Part shown: one piece after another, positions 34,043 through 41,635 of the stretch
Position numbering within the stretch: the stretch's first letter is position 1
How the letters are laid out: every line of letters starts with the position of its first letter
NCBI GenBank assembly: GCA_902386555.1
Contig: CABMJJ010000007.1
Coordinates: forward strand, 161,514 to 225,513
Length of the DNA stretch: 64,000 bases
Direction of reading: 5' to 3'
Origin: Candidatus Bilamarchaeum dharawalense
Lineage (GTDB): Archaea > Micrarchaeota > Micrarchaeia > Anstonellales > Bilamarchaeaceae
Notes under the pieces: model-generated
What the model was told of the DNA's origin: nothing
The model's database searches: none
Seen by the model: the letters and a program-made list of their open reading frames with translations, nothing else
Program-made: the position numbers and the translations under genes

Positions 34043-34363
34043 CTACGGCGGACCACAAGGCCCATAACCAGAACCACACTCATTACAAACCTGAACTGCA
34101 TAGGCGCAGCCTTTCTGAATACACATTTTTGTAGAATTAGGAGTACAAACAATATCCCATTTGCAAGAGGACCAGATACCGTGGTTACAGGTTGAAACCC
34201 CACCACAGGAACCAATTGAACAGAACTGGGTCATATTGTCCTTGCAGGATGGATAACTATCTGGTTCGTGCACCATTATGGATGGGGACATGGTCAGAGA
34301 AAAGGTATAGACTAGAACAATCAAAAGAATAAAAAACAAAACTAAAACAACCGGATTCTTCAA
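34043..34363 (-). CDS. Small Cys-rich membrane-anchored protein
   Basis: A 106-residue protein: N-terminal hydrophobic anchor (MKNPVVLVLFFILLIVLVYT) then about 75 residues with twelve cysteines in spaced pairs (CSIGSCGGVSTC, CKWDIVCTP, MCIQKGCAYAVQVCNECGSG). The C-x-C-type spacing suggests a compact disulphide fold, or metal binding, outside the membrane. The gene starts four bases after sppA ends and is probably co-transcribed with it. I recognise no family. Confidence 0.65.
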   Translation of the reverse strand: MKNPVVLVLFFILLIVLVYTFSLTMSPSIMVHEPDSYPSCKDNMTQFCSIGSCGGVSTCNHGIWSSCKWDIVCTPNSTKMCIQKGCAYAVQVCNECGSGYGPCGPP

Positions 34364-34367
34364 ATTA

Positions 34368-35309
34368 TCACTTTATCGTTGGTAAATTCGATTTCATTTC
34401 AATTGTTTTTATCAAAGAATCTAGACCAAAGAGACTGGAATCAGTACCAGCAGATGGAACAACGCACACCCGAACATCGTCGTAGGAAGTTGGATTCATC
34501 CCGGCAAGCTGTGCTGCTTTCATGATTGCATCTTTTTTAGTGCCAGTTTGGTCCACCAAACCAACCTTGAGAGCCTGCCTGCCAGTCATTATACGACCAT
34601 CAGTAATATTTTCGAATTTAGACATGTCCAATTTGGAACCTCGATTTTCCACCACGATGGATTTGAATTCATTGTAAACTTCTTCATTAACTGCCTGTAG
34701 AAGCTGCTGCTCTTCCGGTGTCATTTCACGATAGGGCGATCCAATATCCTTGAATTTACCGGATTTTATTACAGTGGTGTTTATACCAATTTTTTCAAAA
34801 AGATCTTGCATTTCGGCAATGGTAGTTATTACACCAATGCTGCCGGTGAGTGCATTTGGATTGGACACAATATAATCTGTTCCAGTCGCAATGTAATAGG
34901 CTCCTGATGCAGCAACCTCACGGAAATAGGCAACCTTTGGTTTGTTTAGTGCCTTAACAGAATCATAAATTTCCCTGGTTGCAACAACAGATCCGCCACC
35001 GGAATTGAACACAATAACAACTGCGCCAACATCATCCCTTTTATTCAGACGATCAATATTATTTGCAATTTCCTCTGAACCTGCAATGCCGCTGGTAAGC
35101 AGGGATGGTGAAGCACCTTCAGTAACAAGTGGTTGGTTTATTTCCATAACTGCAACACATTTACCAAGCATGCTCGGGGTGAATGCAGATACAATAAAGA
35201 ATAATGCGATAAGGGCTACGAATGCTAATATGAGAAGCAACCCTGTGCCAAGAATTAGGCCACCACTAGGTTTAACTGATCGTCTTCTAATTTCAGATTG
35301 AGGTTCCAT
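34368..35309 (-). CDS. sppA: Signal peptide peptidase SppA-like serine protease
   Basis: A 313-residue membrane-anchored protease of family S49. One helix at about 18-43, then the ClpP-like fold: SGGGSVVATREIYDSV, the nucleophile Ser135 in EVAASGAYYIATG, LTGSIGVI, and the general-base lysine region KSGKFKDIGSP (182-192). It degrades signal peptides left in the membrane. The start is placed at ATG 35309, since the TATA element lies 25 bases before it, although an ATG at 35324 is also in frame. Its neighbours downstream are secreted and prepilin-like proteins. Confidence 0.92.
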   Translation of the reverse strand: MEPQSEIRRRSVKPSGGLILGTGLLLILAFVALIALFFIVSAFTPSMLGKCVAVMEINQPLVTEGASPSLLTSGIAGSEEIANNIDRLNKRDDVGAVVIVFNSGGGSVVATREIYDSVKALNKPKVAYFREVAASGAYYIATGTDYIVSNPNALTGSIGVITTIAEMQDLFEKIGINTTVIKSGKFKDIGSPYREMTPEEQQLLQAVNEEVYNEFKSIVVENRGSKLDMSKFENITDGRIMTGRQALKVGLVDQTGTKKDAIMKAAQLAGMNPTSYDDVRVCVVPSAGTDSSLFGLDSLIKTIEMKSNLPTIK

Positions 35310-35324
35310 ACAACAAAATCTCAT

Positions 35325-35340
35325 GATATAAATATAAATC
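35325..35340. promoter_or_regulatory. Shared symmetric TATA element of sppA and carS
   Basis: GATATAAATATAAATC reads as a TATA box on both strands. Its centre (about 35333) is 25-26 bases from both the sppA ATG (35309) and the carS ATG (35360), so both genes could be leaderless from one element. Confidence 0.5.
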
Positions 35341-35359
35341 TTTAGCGAAGAAAAAGATT

Positions 35360-35872
35360 ATGACGATTTTAGATTTACTAATTTTCCTCATACCCATTTA
35401 TATCGCTAATTCTTCGCCAGTGGTTCTGGGAGGCGGAATGCCCCTGGATCTTGGTTATAGACTGGGAGATAACAAAAGAATTTTCGGTGATGGGAAGACC
35501 ATTCGCGGATTTATCGGCGGAACATTGGCAGGGACAGTGGCTGGTGCCCTGGTTGCAAATTATTATCAACTTCCGTTTTTTGCTGATGCACGAATTCAAT
35601 TTATGGCAGGTTTTGCTCTGGCATTGGGTACTCTATGTGGGGACGCGTGTGGAAGTTTTATAAAAAGACGATTTGGCGTTGATTCGGGAAAACCGTTTCT
35701 TCTGGACACTATGATGTTTATTATAATAGCCTTGGTGTTTGTTACACCATTTGCAAAAGATGAACTTTTCACACCCCTAAATCTTTTATTTTTCCTGGTT
35801 TTGACTGTGATTCTTCATCCATTGGCAAATATGCTTGCAAACAGGGTTGGTCTGAAGAAGGTTCCCTGGTAA
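35360..35872 (+). CDS. carS: CDP-archaeol synthase
   Basis: A 170-residue membrane protein. The N-terminal LIPIYIANSSPVVLGGGMP, followed by LGDNKRIFGDGKTIRGFIGG and GDACGSFIKRRFGVDSGKP, is the signature of CarS (DUF46), which joins CTP to unsaturated archaeal lipid precursors to make CDP-archaeol. About five membrane helices are visible. It acts in the same lipid pathway as the reductase at 4713-5747. It ends exactly where the convergent M23-like gene ends. Confidence 0.95.
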   Translation: MTILDLLIFLIPIYIANSSPVVLGGGMPLDLGYRLGDNKRIFGDGKTIRGFIGGTLAGTVAGALVANYYQLPFFADARIQFMAGFALALGTLCGDACGSFIKRRFGVDSGKPFLLDTMMFIIIALVFVTPFAKDELFTPLNLLFFLVLTVILHPLANMLANRVGLKKVPW

Positions 35873-36565
35873 TCAACGAACCAATGCAACTGCCGTATCT
35901 CCATCAAATCTTGGTTTTTTAGGAGGTGGTTGGAGATTTGGAAGACTACAAATTGCTAGTCTTCGATCTAGAATAAGATCAGTTGGATCGATATAACCTT
36001 TTTTTATCAGGCCACCTGAACCCAGAAGTTGAAGTGGATAGAAATTTTTACCTTGCAAAAACGAAGGCAGCGACCCTTCACGATACATCTGCATAAATTC
36101 TTCTGCGGTCTGACCACTTTGAAGCTTAACAGTTGCGCTGACATGCAAATGGGGACTGGTACTACGACCAGTGTTGCCGCTATAGGCAATGGGTTTGCCA
36201 TCTAATTCGCTGCTGGAAACCTCAGAACCAATGGAAATTCCTTGTTTTTTAAGTTCAGTGAATGTTTTAGCTGATAGATGGAGAAAGAAAAGGAAGTAGG
36301 GTTGTTTTTCATCTGGAACAAAAAACACAAGTGCATTGCCCATGCTCTCATTGCCACGAGCGGTGCCGATTAGAACTGCTTTCTCAACAGGTAATTGGAT
36401 GGGCGTATTGTTTGGTACAATAAGGTCAATACCTGCATGTTTTTCTGAACCTCGAGAAGCATTGAAATGGATTTTTCCGCCCTGTCTTAAGCTTGCATTA
36501 AGCTTTTCAAAAGCAACTTCAAATGGATCCACTTTCCGGGGAACTTCTTGCTCTGGGGTTGCCAT
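35873..36565 (-). CDS. M23 (LytM/DD-endopeptidase)-like protein
   Basis: A 230-residue protein with the zinc-ligand motifs of family M23: KHAGIDL (His43, Asp47), the middle His96 in FLHLSAK and the SPHLHVSA pair (His139, His141). The order and spacing support an M23 fold. In bacteria this fold cuts peptidoglycan cross-bridges. Here neither signal peptide nor membrane segment is visible, so its location and substrate are unclear. Together with the PG-binding protein at 1502 it is a second bacterial wall-type domain in this archaeal window. Confidence 0.78.
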   Translation of the reverse strand: MATPEQEVPRKVDPFEVAFEKLNASLRQGGKIHFNASRGSEKHAGIDLIVPNNTPIQLPVEKAVLIGTARGNESMGNALVFFVPDEKQPYFLFFLHLSAKTFTELKKQGISIGSEVSSSELDGKPIAYSGNTGRSTSPHLHVSATVKLQSGQTAEEFMQMYREGSLPSFLQGKNFYPLQLLGSGGLIKKGYIDPTDLILDRRLAICSLPNLQPPPKKPRFDGDTAVALVR

Positions 36566-36600
36566 AGATTAATATAGAATCGCAGAATTGAAAAATATAA

Positions 36601-37437
36601 CTAAAGGAAAAGAAGCCAGGTTCCGACTAGAATAATCGCCACTGCCAGCCAATTAGGTTTCTCACCAAATTCATGGGTGGCCAGGAAAATAGTTAGAGGA
36701 AGTGAAAGCATGGCCAATGGTTCAGCCAGAGAAACTTCTATTTCTTTTATGGCGAACAGCAGAAAAAGATAGGAAAAACCATTGACAAAACCGCATTGGA
36801 ACGAAACAACTGGTTTTTCATAAAAAAGCTTTTTGATTTCAACAAGTTTTCCAAGAAAAAATAAAGAAACGAAATAAACAACACTGGCAACGGAATACAT
36901 TACAGCAGCGTAGATTATTGCGGGTGGAGAAAAGGACTTGAATGCAACGGCATCAACCGTACGTACAAATGCAAAAAATAAAGCAGAGAGGACTATTGCC
37001 TTTACTGCACTTGAATCGAACATTTTGGATAGACTTGGGAACTTGTGAAGTGTGGTGGCACCAAAGAAAACCAGTAGGACACCAGAAAGTTTAGCAAAAG
37101 AAAAACTATCATGAGCAAACAGAACCGCCAGGAAAAGCAGGAACACAATGTTCAGATTATAGAGTGGAGCAATTAGGGAAACCTTTTCTTTTGAAAGAGC
37201 GTAAATGTATAGAACATCTGCCAGAGAGATTAGAAAACCACTGAGAACAGCATATCCCAAAAATGACCAGGATTCCACGGTTTCGAAAAAAGCAAAGGGT
37301 AGCAAACAGACTGCACCTATGAAAAAGAAAAGAAATGCAGCTGCCAGAGGATTTGCTTTTGTACCAAGCTTCTTTACAAAAATACGCTCATAGGCAAGCA
37401 GAACAATCCGACCAAACAGGGCTAACCAGGCAAACAT
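36601..37437 (-). CDS. EamA/DMT-type transporter
   Basis: A 278-residue protein with about ten hydrophobic helices in two similar halves, the 10-TMS drug/metabolite transporter pattern. A family-like segment is AEPLAMLSLPLTIFLATHEF at the end of the second half, and YALSKEKVSLIAPLYNLNIV in the first. The substrate cannot be predicted. It lies 48 bases downstream of the HTH regulator, and a palindrome lies in between. Confidence 0.8.
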   Translation of the reverse strand: MFAWLALFGRIVLLAYERIFVKKLGTKANPLAAAFLFFFIGAVCLLPFAFFETVESWSFLGYAVLSGFLISLADVLYIYALSKEKVSLIAPLYNLNIVFLLFLAVLFAHDSFSFAKLSGVLLVFFGATTLHKFPSLSKMFDSSAVKAIVLSALFFAFVRTVDAVAFKSFSPPAIIYAAVMYSVASVVYFVSLFFLGKLVEIKKLFYEKPVVSFQCGFVNGFSYLFLLFAIKEIEVSLAEPLAMLSLPLTIFLATHEFGEKPNWLAVAIILVGTWLLFL

Positions 37438-37474
37438 GGTAGGAATTAGATTGGATGTGGACTTATTATTTTAG

Positions 37475-37497
37475 TAGACCATGGTCTATATGGACCA
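37475..37497. promoter_or_regulatory. Palindromic operator candidate between regulator and transporter
   Basis: TAGACCATGGTCTA (37475-37488) is a perfect 14-base palindrome. Its right half also forms TGGTC (37482-37486) with GACCA (37493-37497). The site covers the stop codon of the HTH gene and lies 38 bases before the transporter ATG. Confidence 0.45.
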
Positions 37498-38127
37498 GGT
37501 GATGATTTTTGCTTCTGCACGCCTTAGTGCACTGAGCAGTGCAGTTTTACTAATATGGAGTTGAGCGGCAATTTTTCTTACGTCTGTTTTTCTTGGCCAA
37601 TAATAATAGCCCAGCACATGGGCAGCCATTATGGCACGCCTTTCCTGCTTGGTAAGAAAGTCTTTGAAAACACCTTTTTTGATGTAGACAATCTTAACTT
37701 CGCCTTCTTTCTGTGCCTGTTCTACAACTTTAGTAAGATTTTCTTTTGAACTACTTCCAATGATCCAAACCTCGCAATTATTTTCGTAGGTAAGAGGTTT
37801 CAGATAGTAACAATTGTTTGTGAACACTACTTCGGATATGGTTTTGACTTTTCCAACACGTCTACTGATAATTTTAAGATAAAGATCGCCATCCCTTTCT
37901 TCAAGTACCTGAACCTTTTTCACGGATTTGTGTTTTTTCAGGTAGTTTACAATGGATTGGGACAGGCTGTTGGTGTTGAAAAAATGAAACAGATCAACTG
38001 CGTCCTTGCCTATAAATTGCATATTAAAACATTGGACGCTAACGCCAGGAAAGAGAGTGTTAAAATTATCACTATAGCAACCGAAATGGTGGATGCAGAA
38101 TTTCATTTCGTAGTGATTGTCATTCAT
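37486..38127 (-). CDS. HTH_10 (Bat-like) transcription regulator
   Basis: A 213-residue protein. The C-terminal part LTKQERRAIMAAHVLGYYYW, followed by PRKTDVRKIAAQLHISKTALLSALRRAE, is a typical HTH_10 helix-turn-helix of bacterio-opsin activator-like archaeal regulators. The N-terminal 140 residues form an unassigned alpha/beta sensor domain with several cysteines (KFCIHHFGCYS). A TATA-like TTTATGTATA is 26 bases upstream of ATG 38127 on the minus strand. It is divergent to the RNA ligase and upstream of the transporter, its likely target. Confidence 0.8.
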   Translation of the reverse strand: MNDNHYEMKFCIHHFGCYSDNFNTLFPGVSVQCFNMQFIGKDAVDLFHFFNTNSLSQSIVNYLKKHKSVKKVQVLEERDGDLYLKIISRRVGKVKTISEVVFTNNCYYLKPLTYENNCEVWIIGSSSKENLTKVVEQAQKEGEVKIVYIKKGVFKDFLTKQERRAIMAAHVLGYYYWPRKTDVRKIAAQLHISKTALLSALRRAEAKIITWSI

Positions 38128-38179
38128 CCTAACATTAGTGATTCGGAATATACATAAAGATTACATTGGTAGGTTGATT

Positions 38180-39241
38180 ATGGACCCCAATGTTCTGAAA
38201 GATGCTCTTCAGAAAGGTAAAATAGAAAAAATAAAGGACGAAATAGAGTATCTTAGAGTTAAAGATCCATTTAGAGATGTGGAAAGAGGGACAGTTATAA
38301 CAAATGAAATAATAGTACCAAGTTATCCCCACATAAAAAGAATTTTTACTCTTGAGAATGGCCTGAAGAAAAACATTCATCTTCCGATTATTTATGCTGA
38401 GGAAAAAATAGACGGTTATAACGTAAGAATCGTCTCCATAAAAGGAGATATATACGCCTTTTCACGGGGCGGATTTTTGGATGCCTTTGTAACTGAGAAA
38501 GTAAGAGAGATGAAACTGGAGAAATTTTTCAAAGACTTTCCAAAGTATATGCTTTGTGGGGAAATGATTGGAAATACCCCACACACTGAACCAACTGATC
38601 AGTTTGATGTTAGATTGTATATTTTTGACATTTATAATGGGAAAAATTTTCTAGGATGCGACGAAAGATACAGAATGGTTAGCAAGTATGGTATGCCCAG
38701 TATACCAAAAATTGGAAAATTCCAAAGTGATGATTACCCGGGTTTGAGAAGAGTGGTCCTTGCACTTAATAAAGGAAGGAAAGAGGGTGTGGTACTGAAA
38801 AGTTCTGACAGAACAGAAGCTGTCAAGTACGTTACTGCCTATTCAGACATAGAAGACATTGCCCAGGCTTCCAACAGATTTTTGGATATGCCTCTTGGAT
38901 TTTATTATCAAAGAATCCTTCGGTCAGCCATGTTCATAAATGATTTTGGAATGAATCGTGAAGAACATGCAAAGAGATTGGGTATGGCGTTTTATAGGGG
39001 ATTGGAAGACTCCGTAAATAGGATAAAACAGGGAAAGGAAATAAGTGAGGAATTTGAGATTTTTATTAAAGATGAAAAAGTTTGGAAGGACATATTGAAA
39101 CACAGCAGCAAGGATGCAAAAATAGAGGAAATATTTAGAAAAGTAGAGAAAGGAAAAACGCGAATCAGATTTAGACGAATCTACAAAAACACAACAAAAA
39201 TTTTGAATAGCTACTCTAAAGGGAAGGCAATAGAGGATTGA
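38180..39241 (+). CDS. ATP-dependent RNA ligase, archaeal Rnl3 family
   Basis: A 353-residue nucleotidyltransferase. Motif I AEEKIDGYNVR carries the Lys76 that takes AMP; later motifs are YAFSRGGF, LCGEMIG (motif III region), and KEGVVLKSSD (motif IV). The C-terminal helical part (MFINDFGMNREEHAKRLGMA) matches the homodimeric archaeal ligase type (Pab1020/MthRnl), which seals or circularises RNA. The start is ATG 38180 after a GGTAGG site. The cognate partner is convergent right behind it. Confidence 0.93.
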   Translation: MDPNVLKDALQKGKIEKIKDEIEYLRVKDPFRDVERGTVITNEIIVPSYPHIKRIFTLENGLKKNIHLPIIYAEEKIDGYNVRIVSIKGDIYAFSRGGFLDAFVTEKVREMKLEKFFKDFPKYMLCGEMIGNTPHTEPTDQFDVRLYIFDIYNGKNFLGCDERYRMVSKYGMPSIPKIGKFQSDDYPGLRRVVLALNKGRKEGVVLKSSDRTEAVKYVTAYSDIEDIAQASNRFLDMPLGFYYQRILRSAMFINDFGMNREEHAKRLGMAFYRGLEDSVNRIKQGKEISEEFEIFIKDEKVWKDILKHSSKDAKIEEIFRKVEKGKTRIRFRRIYKNTTKILNSYSKGKAIED

Positions 39242-39811
39242 TTATTTTTTCTTTAATTTTGCTAGGAACGAGTGGAACTTGGTTGGATCGATGCATTCAC
39301 AACCAATCTGATGGGCAAATTTAATGACACCTTCATCAGATGAAACAAGTGCTGCTTCGAGTTCTTTAGCAAGTAGAACGAGTTCAAAATCTTCCTTGCT
39401 GTCAAGAATACCAGCACGCATGGCATCCCTATATTTTTCGCGCAATTTTCTTAGTTTGGTGTCATTATCAGGATGATTATCCTTGGCAAATTCCTCGGCT
39501 AGACGCATTCCCTTGTTCATTCTTCCACGAATATCCTCAATAAATTCATAGAAGATGGCTGCAGGTAAAAAAATTCCGTAGGTATTTGGTGCTCGTTTTT
39601 TTACTATCAGCTCAAACTCGCCCAATGCTTTTGCTTCAACAAAATTACTGAGTTCTTTGAAAACGATGGGGGGCATATAAAAATCCACTTCCAGACCACT
39701 CACATGCTCAACAAAAGCGGTTATGGCAGAGCTGGGATCCTTACCGAATTTCTCACGAGCATAGGGATTAACAAAAAGAGAAGTATCCAGAACATATTTG
39801 CGGCTTGACAT
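39242..39811 (-). CDS. RNA ligase partner protein, PIN-domain type
   Basis: A 189-residue PIN-fold protein: YVLDTSLFVNPY (first Asp), FKELSNFVEAK (Glu), and later DSKEDFELVLLAKEL and ALVSSDEGVIKFA acidic residues that complete the metal site. It matches what I know as the 'RNA ligase partner, MJ_0950 family' that accompanies Rnl3-type ligases. Here it sits immediately 3' of the ligase on the other strand, with no gap. A nuclease role in preparing RNA ends for the ligase is an inference. Confidence 0.9.
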   Translation of the reverse strand: MSSRKYVLDTSLFVNPYAREKFGKDPSSAITAFVEHVSGLEVDFYMPPIVFKELSNFVEAKALGEFELIVKKRAPNTYGIFLPAAIFYEFIEDIRGRMNKGMRLAEEFAKDNHPDNDTKLRKLREKYRDAMRAGILDSKEDFELVLLAKELEAALVSSDEGVIKFAHQIGCECIDPTKFHSFLAKLKKK

Positions 39812-39853
39812 AAGAGATATTCAAAAGTGAGTAATTAAAAACTTCGCAATTTT

Positions 39854-40693
39854 TTATTTTGGCGGGTTTCTAAAAACTTGGTACCGATCACATAGGCCAC
39901 TGAAAAATGCTACAAACTCATCGTCTGCAAGACCCTGCTCACCAATGGATGATTGACCATTATTTGAGTGGACCTTGGCAATTCGAGTTGGAACAGCATT
40001 TATGTTTTGGAACTGGTCCAGATTACCTAGAAACAGTTGAAGTTCAAGAATTCCAAAATGTTCAATATGTGCTAAAACTGCCTTCAGTGTTTTGCCAGTT
40101 CGAACGTCATCTTCAATAAGCAAGACTCTTCGACCAGATAGGCGAGTTAGATCTTCTGTTTCCCTATAATCAATGCCACCATGATCGTCAAAATCAGCAA
40201 AAACATGAAGAACTGGAAGACCATGGGCTTCAAAAAAATATGCATAGGCACAACCCTCAGGTTCAACACTCAAGCCGATATCAATTTCACCTGAGCGAAC
40301 AATGGCACCAGCATTGGTAAAGGATCCGGAAATTTTATGTGGAACGAACAATTTACCATGACCATGGGACCGAACATATTCCATGGCTTCTGTTCTAACT
40401 ACGAGTTCTGTAAGGTCAAAGAGCAGAGTTTTGGTTTGGTCACCTATTCGCATGGTGGTGCTTGATTTGGATAACATATCATAGATTGCCACTAGCTCTA
40501 GGGTAGCTGAAATATCTCGCAATAGGATTTCATATTTTCTTAAAGCAAAATCAAGAGCAAGAGGGGAATTTGGATTGATTCGATCCAAAAATTTGATGGT
40601 TGATTTGTAGTCTTGGATTCTATCCTTGAATGGAGTACCACGCAGCCGGCCCACCTGTTCAACTGCTTTTTGTTTAAGCAATTCGAGTTGCAT
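39854..40693 (-). CDS. Phosphoribosyltransferase-like protein (279 aa)
   Basis: The PRTase signature RRVLLIEDDVRTGKTLKAVL (two acidic residues followed by a small T-G-K-T loop) is near residue 193. The upstream helical region (1-120) is charged and unassigned. The start is ATG 40693 (MQLELLKQK) after GAGGTTGG, overlapping the end of the upstream gene by 20 bases. The product is predicted to bind phosphoribosyl diphosphate, but no pathway context is visible; a regulatory PRT-fold protein is equally possible. Confidence 0.6.
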   Translation of the reverse strand: MQLELLKQKAVEQVGRLRGTPFKDRIQDYKSTIKFLDRINPNSPLALDFALRKYEILLRDISATLELVAIYDMLSKSSTTMRIGDQTKTLLFDLTELVVRTEAMEYVRSHGHGKLFVPHKISGSFTNAGAIVRSGEIDIGLSVEPEGCAYAYFFEAHGLPVLHVFADFDDHGGIDYRETEDLTRLSGRRVLLIEDDVRTGKTLKAVLAHIEHFGILELQLFLGNLDQFQNINAVPTRIAKVHSNNGQSSIGEQGLADDEFVAFFSGLCDRYQVFRNPPK

Positions 40694-41594
40694 TTCCAAC
40701 CAACCTCACAAAAAGATCTGCAGTGGTTTCACCAAGTTCCGGTTTAATATGAAGCACAGCAAGGCCAGCATCAATTAAAAGTCCAGCATTAACAACACGA
40801 CCCATAGATTGAATTTCTCCAACAGCATCTGGGTGCAATCTAAACTTACCAGCATAGCTTGCACCGAGCAAAGTGGCATTGTCCTCAGTAATAAGACTTT
40901 CAACCCCAATATTGTGGGTTGTGACTGTCACCAGTTCATCAGCTAAACCTGTTTTTGTATCATAACGACCAGGTTGTCCATGGTGCAGGAGGATATTGAC
41001 AAGTTGGATTGATTCGCCCATCTGACTTGCAAGATCCATTACACCCTCGGTAAATTGTGGCATGAACCAACCTAATTTTGTACCTGTTACTGAAGTATCA
41101 ACATAAACAATACGATGTCCAGCCTCTGCATTAATGGATTGCTTTACAGCTCTTTTTAGGCCTTTGGAAACAACTTCACCTAGATTATCAAGAAAATAAC
41201 TTGTGTAAACCTTAACTCCAGTAAATCCATGACTTGGGTAGTCGAAACTCTTTACTTCTGAAGGATTTGCCCAAATGGCACGTTCCACTCTATCTTGAGC
41301 GATGGACCTGAAAAATGGTAATGCACCCCGCATGGAGATAATTACAACTGAGGGTTCAACTTCCCCAAAAATTTCTCGTGCTTTTCTTACTGCACTGATA
41401 TATGAGGCCAATTCACTTCTGGAGATTGGAATAACTGGTGCACCATCTAGTCGTTCTATTGATTTCAATGGTGGTGGCTCACGAAAAGATATTCCATCTG
41501 GCGGCGCTAACCTTAGGTGCAAGGATAAACGTAATTCTTGCTTAAGTTCCTGTCTGAGCGATTGATGGCAACCTAAAGAGAGATCTATGCCCAT
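40674..41594 (-). CDS. Second phosphoribosyltransferase-like protein (306 aa)
   Basis: It has VVIISMRGALPFFRSIA, a PRT-fold substrate-side loop, and GHRIVYVDTSVTGTKLGWFM, a variant PRPP loop in which the second acidic residue is replaced by Thr. An N-terminal QSLRQELKQELRLSLHLRL stretch is an amphipathic helix. It is translationally coupled to the 279-residue PRT-like gene; both may make one heteromeric enzyme or regulator. CTTTATAAAC about 30 bases before its ATG is the likely TATA box of this two-gene unit. Confidence 0.6.
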   Translation of the reverse strand: MGIDLSLGCHQSLRQELKQELRLSLHLRLAPPDGISFREPPPLKSIERLDGAPVIPISRSELASYISAVRKAREIFGEVEPSVVIISMRGALPFFRSIAQDRVERAIWANPSEVKSFDYPSHGFTGVKVYTSYFLDNLGEVVSKGLKRAVKQSINAEAGHRIVYVDTSVTGTKLGWFMPQFTEGVMDLASQMGESIQLVNILLHHGQPGRYDTKTGLADELVTVTTHNIGVESLITEDNATLLGASYAGKFRLHPDAVGEIQSMGRVVNAGLLIDAGLAVLHIKPELGETTADLFVRLVGNATRIA

Positions 41595-41635
41595 GAATAA
41601 AATTGTGGTAAAAAGAGTTTATAAAAGTATGTAAA

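Noticed and set aside
34003..34215. Alternative 70-residue frame overlapping the Cys-rich protein
   Set aside because: It lacks a signal sequence and a ribosome site; the other frame has an anchor and patterned cysteines.
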